A model generated the notes under the pieces. It saw only the letters and a program-made list of their open reading frames with translations. It was not told where the DNA came from and did not search any database. Shown here one piece after another: positions 11,091 to 21,353 of a DNA stretch of 64,000 nt (position 1 is the first letter of the stretch; each line of letters starts with the position of its first letter). This DNA comes from Eretmocerus hayati (lineage: Eukaryota > Arthropoda > Insecta > Hymenoptera > Aphelinidae): assembly GCA_029851415.1 (NCBI GenBank), contig CM056743.1, positions 32,318,714-32,382,713 on the forward strand, in the 5' to 3' direction. Position numbers and translations under genes: made by a program.

Positions 11091-12348
11091 AAAGTAAGAA
11101 AGGTAAAGCTTTGAAGAATGGTGAATTCTTGAATCAATTGCTGGATCAAGTGCAAGCGCGTTCATGCGAGCTACATGAGTATTACGATATGATTCCTTAC
11201 AGATATCCTTGGACCCATAATTATAGAGATTCTCTAAGTAACACGAAGTGACAATCATTCTCGACCCATTTACAATAGTAAGGTTAATTTTTTGATTAAG
11301 AAATAGCAAATACAGAAAATACTTTTGTCTAGCTTAGTCTCGAGCGTGGAGAGCGATCAAAATGGGCTGGATCGACACATCATCTCATGATAGATGAGCA
11401 GATATCTCATATTGAAGGACGTTGGGGGTTGCGATGACTCCATCCAATCATACTCACTCAGTTTCCATCAGTATCTTTCTCAGTGGTTGGTGGATCTTGT
11501 TGAGCATTGTTCTCAGTGACGTCGAGAAAATCTGTCATCCGACGAGTTTGAGAGATTAAATCTTGCTCTTTGTTCGTTTTGCTTTCCTTCAGTTGTCTTT
11601 CTCATAGCCCGGCTTATACCATCGAGGGCCCTCGTGTCTATCGCCTGGTCTGCTCATGACGATACCAGACGATTTTGTGATTTCTATTCCTAGCTCCTAC
11701 TCTTGGATATCCGGCATCTACGGCGCGAAATAGAAAAATCTCGGTGATATTTTGAAAAGACAAAAGTGAGAAATTGGTGCCTGAAGCACGGATGTAGATG
11801 AATAACCGCATCGGGATCACCGTTCAAAGCTAAAAATGTTAGCTTTGCAGACAAATAACAAAATAACGAGTCATGTGATGTCATGATGTAATAGAAATTG
11901 CTAAAACATCGTTTGATATCGGAAATTTGAGCTTCACATCCAGAAAACAACAACAATTGGAAGGCTGTACTCACTTGTTTACCTTATCAGAGTTAGGTTT
12001 GTGGCTCCTGCCAACGTTTCCGCAACATTGTTCTTCACAAATTTGTGGCCGTCAGGGGGTTTTGAGTCAAGCTTGCAAAACAATCAATTGCGTACCATCT
12101 AACACAGTTCTTTTCGAAAATGTGCGCCACTTTTTTCCAAAAAGGAAGATATAGAAGCTCTGTACCCAAGTACCGATGTACGATACGTAGGAAAACATCT
12201 CAACGCTGCAGAACTCTCACAGACGCCATGTCTCGAAATGGAGAGCTAAGTACATCGATGTGTTGCTGATTGTCGATAAGGAAAATTCCGGTCTCCCAGT
12301 TGGCGCGATGATTGAACCACGCATTAGTACAACTCCCCCCGATCAGAC
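11055..12348. other. No gene recognised (inside the hAT-bearing insertion)
   Basis: A minus-strand frame at 11309-11055 contains LYNYGSKDICKESYRNTHVA, which looks moderately protein-like, but no family is recognised. The rest of 11.3-12.35 kb shows only short frames. Confidence 0.3.
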
Positions 12349-12605
12349 ATGAGATATGGATTATGTACCGAGTTGCAAAAAACGCATTTTCTTCGCGAAA
12401 TGTTTGGTGAAGAAAATCGTTTTCCGCACGAGGTAAATAAGCTATTCTATCACCTGAGTATGGGAACAGCGTTTTTCATCCGTCTGCGTAGTCCGACGGA
12501 AACACGATATTCCCATAAGGAAGGCAATAACAACTTTTTCCATCACTGAAAAAATTTTCAGAGCTCCTAAAAATTTCCTCGCCCGCCCTATGGTGGCGGC
12601 CTTGA

Positions 12606-14181
12606 CAGCTTCACTGAATCTCATTAATGATAATCGGGCCGCAATCGATAAAAAGAAGATCACTTTATTACTGTTGTGCGATTTGAGCGAAGCCTTTGAC
12701 ACCATCTCACCGGCTAATTATTGGGTGTACTCCCGAAGCTAGGCTCTTCAAGGACGGCACTTTTGTGGGTAAAATCTTACTTGCAAGGCCGCACCCAAAA
12801 AGTAACCTCATAAAAAGCGAACCCTATCGGCTCACAACCAATTTGGATATACCACAAGAGTCCGTCCTCGGACCACTACTCTTCAGTCTGTATATGAATG
12901 ACTTGTCCCAGGTGCTCGAAAGAAAGTCGGTCCGCCACATTTTCTATGCAGATGATCTTCAGATCTAACTTCACAATAAAAAGAAACACTTGGCAGAGGG
13001 AATTACTCGAGTTGAGGAAGTGGCAAGACTGATTGCAGAGTGGGCTGAGTGCTCTGGTCTGCGGCTCAACGCTGGAAATACCAAGTCCAACATCTTTAGC
13101 TCAGCAGGTAATGTCAATGAGCTGAAGGAGAATGGGTCTGTCCCCTGCTGTGATGCCGGGCAAAAAGGCGAACCCATTTAGCGACACTGTCGTGAGTCTT
13201 CGCGTAACACCGAAATGTGAACTATCGTGGAAACCGCATATAAATCAAATTGCCAGCTAAGCCGATGCGGTCACTATGCAAGCTGAAAATCATTCCCATC
13301 TTTCTTCGATTCTGTTGCGATTTGGGCTAAACGACGAGCGCAAAAATATCTGTTATCATCTAACTTAGATTTGTGCGTTCTCCGTTGAGCCCCAATTGCA
13401 AGAGAATTGGAGAAAGTTGGGAATTAAAATGTGCGTATATTATAGGTTGGGAGGTTCCCGCGGCCGAATTATTCCCACTTTTCTCCGATTTCCTTATGAT
13501 GAGGGCTGAACGACGGATTGATGAATACAAGTTGGACAAGACCAAGTATTCGACAACTCGTCTCACACTTTGAATCATCAAACTTTTTATGTAAGGTGTA
13601 TATTCAAGGTTCATGGTCGCGGCGCACGGCGACCGCATCGCCTTAAGTCGATCGCGTCCTATATAGTTTGCGGTTTATTAAGGCATGCACTACAGACACT
13701 TCGCCGTCGCCTCGCCAAGAGCTTAGTCATACCACACCTAGATTACTGAGGATTTTGTGTACCTAGAGCTGGAAATAATCGGAGGCAACGTATACAGAGA
13801 ATGAACAACACATGTGTGAGGTATATATTTGGGCTGAGGGAGATCGAGCACATTACTCCGTATAGGAAACAATTGGGCTGGCTACGTACTGATGGATACC
13901 GGAACTATTCCACAGCCATACTGATGTATACGATTCTGAATTTGGAGGAACCAGGTTACCCGCCGGAAATGTTCTCTGAGTACCAGCCCAAATATTCGAA
14001 GCGAGGTAATGCTAAACACCAAGACCTTGTTGCCTCCTTCATGGAAACTGATACTGGAGTGTCCCTCTTCCAGATGAAATGTGCTAAAATCTGGGACTCC
14101 ATTCCTTCCTCATTACGCCACCTTCCATCTTTGGCTTCTTTCAAAATAGCAATTCGAGAATATTTTATCCAATTAGATTAA
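12606..14181 (+). pseudogene. Jockey/CR1-like LINE, reverse transcriptase and C terminus (3' part)
   Basis: Continues the copy broken at 7313. It starts with the segment leading to AFDTISP and continues through ESVLGPLLFSLYMNDLS and the catalytic YADD box (FYADDLQI, about 12945-12968). Then come the thumb-like AEWAECSGLRLNAGNTKS, LSWKPHINQIAS, and after an interruption (13261-13640) the C-terminal IPHLDY and NNTCVRYIFGLREIEHITPY region, ending at a stop at 14181. The last frame of 126 codons (13801-14181) is intact, but stops and frameshifts upstream show the copy is dead. Relative to the minus-strand copy at 15527-14910 it is clearly the same family. Confidence 0.78.
13261..13640. mobile_element. 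Small inverted-end insertion (MITE-like) within the LINE
   Basis: The ~380-bp segment interrupts the LINE thumb/C-terminal region. Its ends are inverted: CGATGCGGTC at 13264 and GACCGCATCG at 13631. Internally, TTCCCA-CTTT-CTTCGATT followed by GGGCT-AACGACG occurs twice in direct orientation (about 13300-13345 and 13467-13517). No clear target duplication was found. Confidence 0.5.
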
Positions 14182-14909
14182 GTATCCTCCCCAGTAGCAA
14201 TTGAGAGTCACCGACACTTACGCTCGAAGGAAATTGTTGAGTGGGCAAATACTTCATTAGATTTATGATGAATATGATCTAGTTCTCTAGACTGTGAGAA
14301 TTTACAGAAGACTCCTGTGATAATAACCAAGTTGCGTCATTAGTTCATATCAAAAATGATTCTCTATATAGTAAAACTTTGATTAGTCGAACTCCGATAG
14401 CTCGAGAGTCTCGTTAGCTCGAAGTATATGCTTGGGATTTTGGATTCATCCTCGCTAACTCGAAGATCGTACACAGACTTATAAGGAAATCGCTGACTCG
14501 AAGTTTTCAGTGGTTCATGGATAGATAGATAGATGTCCTCTTGTTCGTCCGTAGACAAAAGATCAGATTACATACGATTACATATGCCCGTTAAAAATAT
14601 AATATCGTGTATAGAAAATAATGTATATATATACTCATAATAATAATAATTTCAGTGAGATACTGTTTTGGTCAAGGACACTTAGTATCACAATTTGTGA
14701 CTAGTGAGGGCGAAATCACTCATTATTCTAAGTACAAAATGTTATAGTAAGAGAGGAAGAGAGGGATATGGTATAGGAAAAAAATATCAATAAAAAGTAG
14801 AGCCCAACCCATCACAGATTAAAATAGTGCTTCTTCTCCACATCAATCTTCTGAGGAGACTGTGTCAATAAGAAATCTTTCAAGGCCTCTTTGAGTAACG
14901 ATGTTTTTC

Positions 14910-15527
14910 TCAGCTGCCGAAAGCCCGGAGGAGAAAGTTCCACAGATGAGCACATTGAACTTGGAATGATCTTCTTCCATACTCAAGTCTCATGTTGGGG
15001 ACTTTGAGTACTCGCTCTTCTAGATCACCACGTGCGGGGCGTTCGGATTGGTACCTGGTAAACATCGCAGCTAGGTAGCCAGGTTCTCCTAAGTGCATGA
15101 TCTTATGCATCAAGAGAGCTGCGAAGTACATTCTCCGCGAATCAGTACGTAACCAACCCAGACGCTCCCTAAACGGGGTGATGTACTTGTCTCTCCTAAG
15201 ATCAAAAATGTATCTCACACATGAATTGCTCAGTCGTTGTATCCGTTGCCGCTGTTCGTCCGTGACGTCGAGGTACACGACCGCACAATAATCTAGGTGC
15301 GGTTGAACCAAAGACTCGACCAGGCAAATTCGGAGTGGTCTGGTGATACACGCCCTAAAAAACCGCAAACCGTAGAGGGCTTTGTTGACTTTCTTAGTTA
15401 ATTTATCAATGTGCGGTTTCCACGTCAGTTCGCTGTCAAGTGTAACACCTAGACTCACGACAAAGTCACTGAATGGGACGAACACTCCGTCCTGTATCTC
15501 AACCCCTGGCAAGTTCATGGATAGCAA
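14910..15527 (-). pseudogene. Jockey/CR1-like LINE reverse transcriptase C terminus (5'-truncated)
   Basis: A 205-codon minus-strand frame contains SLGVTLDSELTWKPHIDKLT, then VQPHLDYCAVVYLDV, QRIQRLSNSCVRYIF and KYITPFRERLGWLRTD. These match, element for element, the C-terminal part of the LINE at 12606-14181 (identical spacing of PHLDY, CVRYIF and GWLRTD). Catalytic RT motifs are absent because the copy is truncated at its 5' side, the usual result of incomplete LINE reverse transcription. It lies wholly within the pogo-like element and so arrived later than it. Confidence 0.8.
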
Positions 15528-15569
15528 TAAAGAGCACTAAACGAAATTTGCAAACATTGAGCAGTGGTC

Positions 15570-15662
15570 GATGAAATGAAATTGATTCAAGCGCTGGAGG
15601 AGAACATTAAAACAAAGACTAAAATAGCTAAGGAATTTGATATTCCTGCGTGGACTCTCTGA
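15570..15662 (+). pseudogene. pogo/Tigger transposase N-terminal helix-turn-helix fragment
   Basis: The plus-strand frame reads DEMKLIQALEENIKTKTKIA, then KEFDIPAWTL and a stop. This is the CENP-B/pogo N-terminal helix-turn-helix pattern in which an IA-KEF-IP segment forms the recognition helix. Only about 30 residues survive, between the inserted LINE fragment and the right terminus of the pogo-like element. Confidence 0.6.
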
Positions 15663-16157
15663 ACAAGAGGTTGTTGAAAAAGTTATTAATGACATTGAAG
15701 AGCAAAAGACACCTTTTTCACATTACTGCATGCATTCCGCATGATCGATCGAGCTTGGAGATCGGTTACCTTCGATTGCATCAAAGATTGTTTTATAAAA
15801 CGGGATTTCCTGTTGAGATATCATAGACGGAACCTGTTTTGACCGATTTTCTAGAAAAATTTGATTAACAAATGTGACCTGAATTTTCCACGTTTTATTT
15901 CGCTTCATTTCATATAGAAAATATACCGAGTCATTACAACCGAAATCACGCAATGAATCTTAAAGTTGACTGTCACTACGATACGCATTGAATAGATACC
16001 GTTCTGTGGATGAAAAGATATTTTCCGAAATAAACTGCTTCAATTCAAATTCATTCCAAAGCCTCGTCAATGACTCAAATTTTCACTAACTCGAATATTT
16101 GCTGACTCGAAGTTTTTCTCGTGGATAATGGAGCTTCGACTTATCGAAGTTTTACTG

Positions 16158-16689
16158 TATATAGTTTATACTTCCTATCATGACTTGTGATATTGTCACG
16201 AGATTGGAGGTTGAAAAAATCCTGTTTTCTCACCCAATGTGTTAGGGTTTTTCTCAAATGACAAATGAAAATTATTCTATCATATTTTGTTCTATCTCAC
16301 GCGTGTTTTTGCCATACACTATGAGTTGCCAAGTCCAACCAGCTAGGTCAGTTCAAACTGTTTGGGAGTGTACTTGCTTCATCTGAGACACCTAATCAGG
16401 TGGCTTGGATACCTTCCACCTCGTTTCCTCCGTATCAACTCATGGGCTTGCGAAATACCAAAGAACCCCACTTTGAGCCTACCAATGAGTCTCTCCATGA
16501 CAATGTGGTTGATCGAGAATGATATGGTTTAGGATCTCATTTTTGATCATTTCGATCAAAATGGTCAAGAATAACCATCTTATTACCCAAGAAAGTTGAA
16601 AATTGAATTTGAACTCTGATACACGGATGGAGATTTCATCCAAGAGTCTTCTACTGCATAGTGGAGTATTTTTCAAAGACTCATTGAGA
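16158..16689. other. No gene recognised
   Basis: Short frames only; no repeat, RNA or element boundary was seen after the pogo-like right terminus. Confidence 0.4.
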
Positions 16690-17391
16690 ACTGCTGAGTA
16701 CCCGCAAAAGTAGTTGGAAATATTATATTCCGATACGGGGGGATCAGAACTTCTCTCAGCTTCCGAGTGATGGATTTCCTGCCCGAGCCGGAGGCGAGGA
16801 TCGGAATCATCACGACGTCCGAAAGATCACGTGGGAATCGCTAGAATTTGCTCTCTGTCAGTAGGTCCCAGAGGTCTTCCGAGCCACCAATCGGTTCTGG
16901 ACATTTTTTTCCGGAAAAGTTCCCACATCAGCCATAGAATTGTGCTCAAGTGGGTGGAAAAATATTAAATCCTGGAGGATCTATAATTCTTCTCCAAAGA
17001 CCAAAGAGGGCCTGGAATAGCCCTTTTGCGGGCCCTAGAGCCCAAAGAGAGAGAGAGAGGGGGATACGGTCCGAAAAAACTGAAAAAATTGTTGATGTTC
17101 TAATTTTACATAGTACTAACTGGAGACGTTCCTTTTGATTCGTTCCCAGAATCCCTGGTGATGGTATAATCCAGCTTGCTCTAGAACAACTCAAACATCA
17201 GTATGGTTTCTGAAAGAAAATTTTTGACTCTTACAATATTTTTCACCATTCCTCGATGTGTAATTTTATTCAGAGTAACAAAACATAGCCTCATAAAATT
17301 TTCGACAAGATATGTATTTCTCAAGGTCTTGGGCATATGAGCTTAGGAATTCAGACTTTTGATCCGAAGGAATCGAACTAATTCTACATAA
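16690..17391. repeat. Dispersed repeat, copy 1 (left of the gypsy element)
   Basis: 16690-17220 is a diverged copy of 37848-38400: both contain GAGTACCC, AAATATTATAT, GATCAGAACT, CCGAGTGATGGATTTCC, GGCGAGG and CCAAAGAGGG-TGGAATAG in order. 17225-17391 continues into a segment matching 42990-43146 (TCGATGT, AAGGTCTTGGGCATAT, GATCC-AAGGAA). The gypsy element is inserted at the end of this copy, and the repeat resumes at 23139. Confidence 0.75.
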
Positions 17392-17613
17392 TGTTACACT
17401 CGCTCGTAACACAATAAATTAGAGCCACCGAGTTATCAAAATAACACGTGTCTTTATTCCTTTGACACAACAAGAGCGTCTTATCCTCGTGACAGCCACG
17501 AGCAGACTAACTTCAAAACATAACAACACAAACAAACACACACTAGCAACCGACCGATCGATAAATACCAACGGTTGCGAACGTCAAGTATTTACACATG
17601 TACAGATACAACA
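17392..17613 (-). repeat. Gypsy 3' LTR
   Basis: 222 bp, near-identical to 22917-23138. On the minus strand it runs from TGTTGTATCTGTACATGTG to GAGCGAGTGTAACA. It differs from the 5' LTR at only a few positions (for example in ACACGTGT versus ACACCTGT). Confidence 0.95.
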
Positions 17614-17639
17614 CTATCCCCCCCCCCCCCCCCCCCCTC
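17614..17639 (-). other. Gypsy polypurine tract with 20-G run
   Basis: On the minus strand, immediately before the 3' LTR, the sequence is GAG followed by a run of G (20 Gs at 17637-17618) and then ATAG. Its position shows that it serves as the polypurine tract priming plus-strand DNA. The homopolymer length may be unreliable in an assembly. Confidence 0.7.
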
Positions 17640-17657
17640 GAACAATTGACGTCCTCG

Positions 17658-20051
17658 TCAATTAGGCTCTGCAATGGAGAATCTTCTCACATCCACGTCG
17701 GCTCCAGGATGCATCACGGCTCCAACCGTCGTTCCAGGACGCGATGAAGGTCCATATTCGAGATTGTTGAACGAATTAATCTCCGTTGCTCCAACAGCAG
17801 CTCCAGGACTTCCAATCCAACTGCTGATTCCAGGGGTTTCGAAGTATTCGTGATTCGATGGTGTTATGTGTTCGAGGGTCCTTGGGTGTTTGTTCTTCGG
17901 GTTTGTGATAGGAGATGTTGAATGCTGGATATCACAACCCTTGCCCCGGCATTTGCCAGAACACCTGAAGGGAAAACCAGCCAAAAACCTCAGGTGGGGC
18001 AACTCTTGTCTCTGTCCAAGTAAGGTGCGAGCCGATCTCCATTGACGATCCGTCTCTTGTGTCTTGGTGTTTTCTGGATACAGAAGACGTTGTCGTTGAT
18101 TCTCTTCAGGATTTGGTATGGTCCATCCCAAGATGATTGTAGTTTGGGTGTTTTGCCGACTGATCTTTTTGGGCAATAGAACCAATCTCTGTCCTGCTTC
18201 GAACTTCTTCGTCTTTGCGTCCAAGTCGTAGCGTGCTTTTGTTTTCGCCGATTTGGTTATCATTCTTTCTCGAGCAAGATGGTGTACTCTCTGTAGTCTC
18301 CTTTGCAATTCTTGGCTATACCCAGGCGTAGATGTTCCAGTGCTGTCCGGTGGTACTCCGCGAATCATGTCCAAAGGAAGGCGAAGGTCTCGGCCGAGGT
18401 GGAGTTCGGCAGGTGTGAATCCAGTGCTCTCATTCTGGGAAGATCGAAATGCCAGTAGGAAGAACGGTATCAGCTTGTCCCAGTCTTTTTGGTTTTCTGA
18501 AACGAACAATGAGAGATACTGAAGGATTGATCTATTCAGTCTTTCAACCATACCATTGGACTGTGGGTGTAATGGAGTGGTTCTGGTTTTCAAAATATCC
18601 AACCTATCAGTCAATTCTTTGAACAACCTTGACTCGAAATTTCTTCCCTGATCTGTATGGATTTCTAGAGGAACGCCTGACTCAGGAATGATGTTATTGA
18701 CCAACGCGTCAGCTACAGATTTTGCTCTAACATTCGATAATGCGACAACCCAAGGCCATCTCGTGAAGCAATCGACAGCTACTAGCAAGTACCTATTTCC
18801 CGATGATGATTGTGGAAACGGTCCCAGGATGTCTATTTGAATTCTCTCTGACGGCGCACCTACATTATAAATATTCAAATTCCCTTCCCCACTGCCTTGT
18901 GGCCCCTTTTTACTTATGCATACATCACACGTTCTGCAGTACTCTTCCACATCCTTACGACAACGGTCCCAATAAAATAAACGGCGGATTTTCATCAGAG
19001 TCTTCTTCTGACCGAAATGGCCACCACCAGGAGAATCATGGGCTTCTCTCAAAACGACAGAAACTTTTGATCTAGGCACTACCAGAAGATCAGTACTCGT
19101 TTTGAGGTCAGTGGACTCCCATCGTCTATATAAAATTTCGTTTTTGAGAACCAATGAATCCCACTGTTGGATATAGAATTTCAAACTGGAACTCTGGGAA
19201 GATATGGTTTCCCATGTCGGTTTCTCATTAGATTTTTTGTATTCTATGACTTTCTGTAGGACTTGATCTGTATGTTGCGCATCTCTCCTCTCGATTTCGT
19301 TCCCCTGAGACAACTGGATCCGACCTAAAGTGTGATGTGAGTCATATCTAGCTTCTAGATTATCACAATATTTGCACGATGATTCTTCGCACGGTCTGCG
19401 AGACAGCGAGTCTGCGTTGCCTTGAGATGCGCCTTTCCTATGAATTATTTCAAAATCAAATTTGCTCAGCTCTCCAACCCACCTCGCGAGTTGTCCATCT
19501 AAATCCTCAAAAGATAGCAACCATTTCAAAGCACTATGATCAGTTCTTACTGTAAATTTCTTTCCTATCAAGTAATGTGCGAAATTTTTAACAGATTCCA
19601 CAACAGCCAGTAGCTCACGTCGAGTCACACAGTAATTTCTTTCCGATTTGCTGAAAATTTTACTAAAATAGCTAATAACTCGTTCTTTTCCTCCTTGTAT
19701 TTGAGACAGCACTGCTCCCAGCCCATGCCCCGAAGCATCAGCATCCAGAATGAACTCGGCATCCATATCAGGATATCCTAAAATTGGAGGAGAACTTAAC
19801 GCTGTTTTGAGTTTCATGAACGCATCTTCACATTCGGGTGTCCAAATAAAAACGGCTGCTTGCCCTGTCAAAGCATACAGAGGTTTAGCGATCGCCGAAA
19901 AATGTCGAACAAATTTCCTGCAGTACGACGCTAAACCAAGAAAACTCAAAACCTGTTTCTTATTTTTCGGTGTCGGCCAGTTCACGATGCTGGAAACTTT
20001 GTCAGGATCTGCTCGCACTCCTTCTGCTGAAATGATATGTCCTAAATACAA
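17658..20051 (-). pseudogene. Gypsy pol: RNase H and integrase
   Basis: A 797-codon frame. It begins in the RT connection (LGHIISAEGVRADPDKV) and continues with the RNase H motifs ILDADASGHGLGAVLSQ and TDHSALKWLL. The integrase zinc finger follows (H-x-H in SPGGGHFG region, then CRTCDVC), then the catalytic core with IQIDILGPFP, HTDQGRNFES and PLHPQSNGMVERLNRS, i.e. the D, D and E positions. After about residue 640 the frame leaves the family's usual C-terminal sequence near 18170, because of a frameshift; the expected sequence continues in another frame. The upstream end is separated from RT by another frameshift at about 20045. Protein products would therefore be incomplete. Confidence 0.9.
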
Positions 20052-20767
20052 GCTTCACGTTTGAAAAAATGACATTTTTCCGCGTTCAACTTTAAATTTG
20101 CATCTCTGAATCGAGAGAAAACGATCCTAAGGTTCTCAATCATTCTTTCAAACGTGTTTGCTTTGACAATAACGTCATCTAGATAAACCATGCAAATTAT
20201 GTTGATCAGATTGGACAGCACTTCTTCCATTAATCTTTCGAAAGTTGCAGGTGCATTACAGAGACCAAATGCCATAACTTCGAATTCCCATAATCCATTG
20301 CCTATTGAGAACGCGGTTTTCTCCTTATCCTCTGGCCGAATCCGGATTTGCCAATATCCTGATTTTAAATCGAGCGTAGAAAACAAAGAATCGCCTTTCA
20401 AAGTATCCAGAATCTCGTCGATTTTCGGCAATGGGTAAGAGTCCTTCTTGGTCACAGCATTGAGTCTACGGTAATCAACGCAAAATCTAATAGACCCATC
20501 TTTCTTAATCTTTATGACCACTGGCGAACACCAAGAACTTTTGGATTTGCTTATCACCCCGTGTCTCTTCATTTCCTCTATCACCTTTTCTACCTTGCTT
20601 CTCAAATGCATAGGAACTCGACGAATTTGCTGTTTGATGGGTTTTGAATCCACCACCTCGATTTTATGCTCTCTCAAATCACATCTACCTGTTTCTTCAC
20701 CGTGAGAGAATTGCGTCTGGTGTTCTAACAAAAATTTATAGAATTGATTCTTCTCATCCGGAGTCAC
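20042..20767 (-). pseudogene. Gypsy pol: reverse transcriptase
   Basis: The 241-codon frame contains RT motifs in order: SSWCSPVVIKIKKDGSIRFC, VDYRRLN, SYPLPKIDEILD, FSTLDLKSGYWQI, KTAFS, FGLCNAPATFERLM and the catalytic YLDDVIV. It starts one base out of frame from the protease frame (overlap 20764-20767) and ends one base out of frame with the RNase H/integrase frame. Either these are disabling single-base shifts or the first is a programmed shift; two independent shifts in pol favour decay. Confidence 0.9.
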
Positions 20768-21327
20768 CCAACGGAATCGCGTTCAAAAACTTCAAGAAGA
20801 AAAGGGGGAAGTTTTTCTGGAGCCTGAAACGTCCTATCAACCTCCGGAAATTCCGATAGAATCCTACCTATAAATGTTCCTCCAAGATCAACTTCACGCG
20901 ACTGGCCTGAGGATGTAGATGTTCCTAGAATAACCTCATCAATTGCCGTCGTGACGCCTACTCTCTCAAGAAAATCTGTACCCAGAATGCAATCATCTTC
21001 CATATCAGTAACATAAACTGATATACTAAGCTTGTAAATACCAACTTCTACCTGAACCGACGTTCTACAAATAGTTTTCACTCTCTCTCCCGTTGGATAT
21101 CTCAAAATCGGAAAATTACTGGTTGTTCGAATTTTTCCATTCACCATGAATCTCTTACTAATGATTGACGCATCTGATCCAAAATCAATTTTGAAATTAC
21201 AAGGCATGCCGTCCAATGAACCTAGATAGCAGTTAGCCCCGCTAGAACTCCCAGTAATTCTCCTCATTCTCCCAAAACCAGAGCCACTCATCGAGTTTTT
21301 GCCGAGGACTGGAGTCAATGTTGTCAA
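20764..21327 (-). pseudogene. Gypsy pol: aspartic protease
   Basis: 187 codons with the retropepsin layout: CNFKIDFGSDASIISKRF for the active-site loop and CILGTDFLERVGV for the ILG-TDFL flap-to-C-terminal motif. The active site reads D-F-G where the family has D-T-G or D-S-G, which would be expected to impair catalysis. The frame directly precedes RT. Upstream it follows the gag zinc knuckle after a stop or frame change around 21330-21350. Confidence 0.75.
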
Positions 21328-21353
21328 GCTTGCCTCGTCTAGCTTGACGCATC

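Larger units (their letters stand above)
7314..12605. mobile_element. ~5.3-kb insertion carrying hAT-type transposase remnants
   Basis: The segment interrupts a LINE reading frame: the protein stops at HS (7311-7313) and resumes about two codons later in the family alignment at 12606. The left edge begins CAGGGCCGC and the right edge ends GCGGCCTTG, near-inverted termini of the kind hAT elements have (CAG..CTG type ends). An exact 8-bp target duplication is not apparent, so the boundaries are uncertain by several bases. It contains hAT transposase pieces on the minus strand (10262-7820), a 221-bp tandem duplication, and a tRNA-like 74-mer flanked by direct repeats. Other insertions may be nested inside it. 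Confidence 0.55.
14369..16157. mobile_element. pogo/Tigger-like DNA transposon with TA target duplication
   Basis: The left end reads TAGTAAAACTTTGATTAGTC and the reverse complement of the right end CAGTAAAACTTCGATAAGTC, 17 matches in 20. Each is flanked by TA (14367-14368 and 16158-16159), the target used by the Tc1/mariner/pogo superfamily. Subterminal AACTCGAA and GACTCGAAG motifs recur near both ends. An internal fragment at 15570-15662 matches the pogo/CENP-B-type helix-turn-helix. Most of the transposase is lost, and a minus-strand LINE 3' end has been inserted inside. Confidence 0.72.

Noticed and set aside
7314..12605. An exact 8-bp target duplication for the hAT-bearing insertion
   Set aside because: The 8 bases left (ATCATAGT) and right (ACAGCTTC) do not match, so boundaries are approximate or one end is altered.
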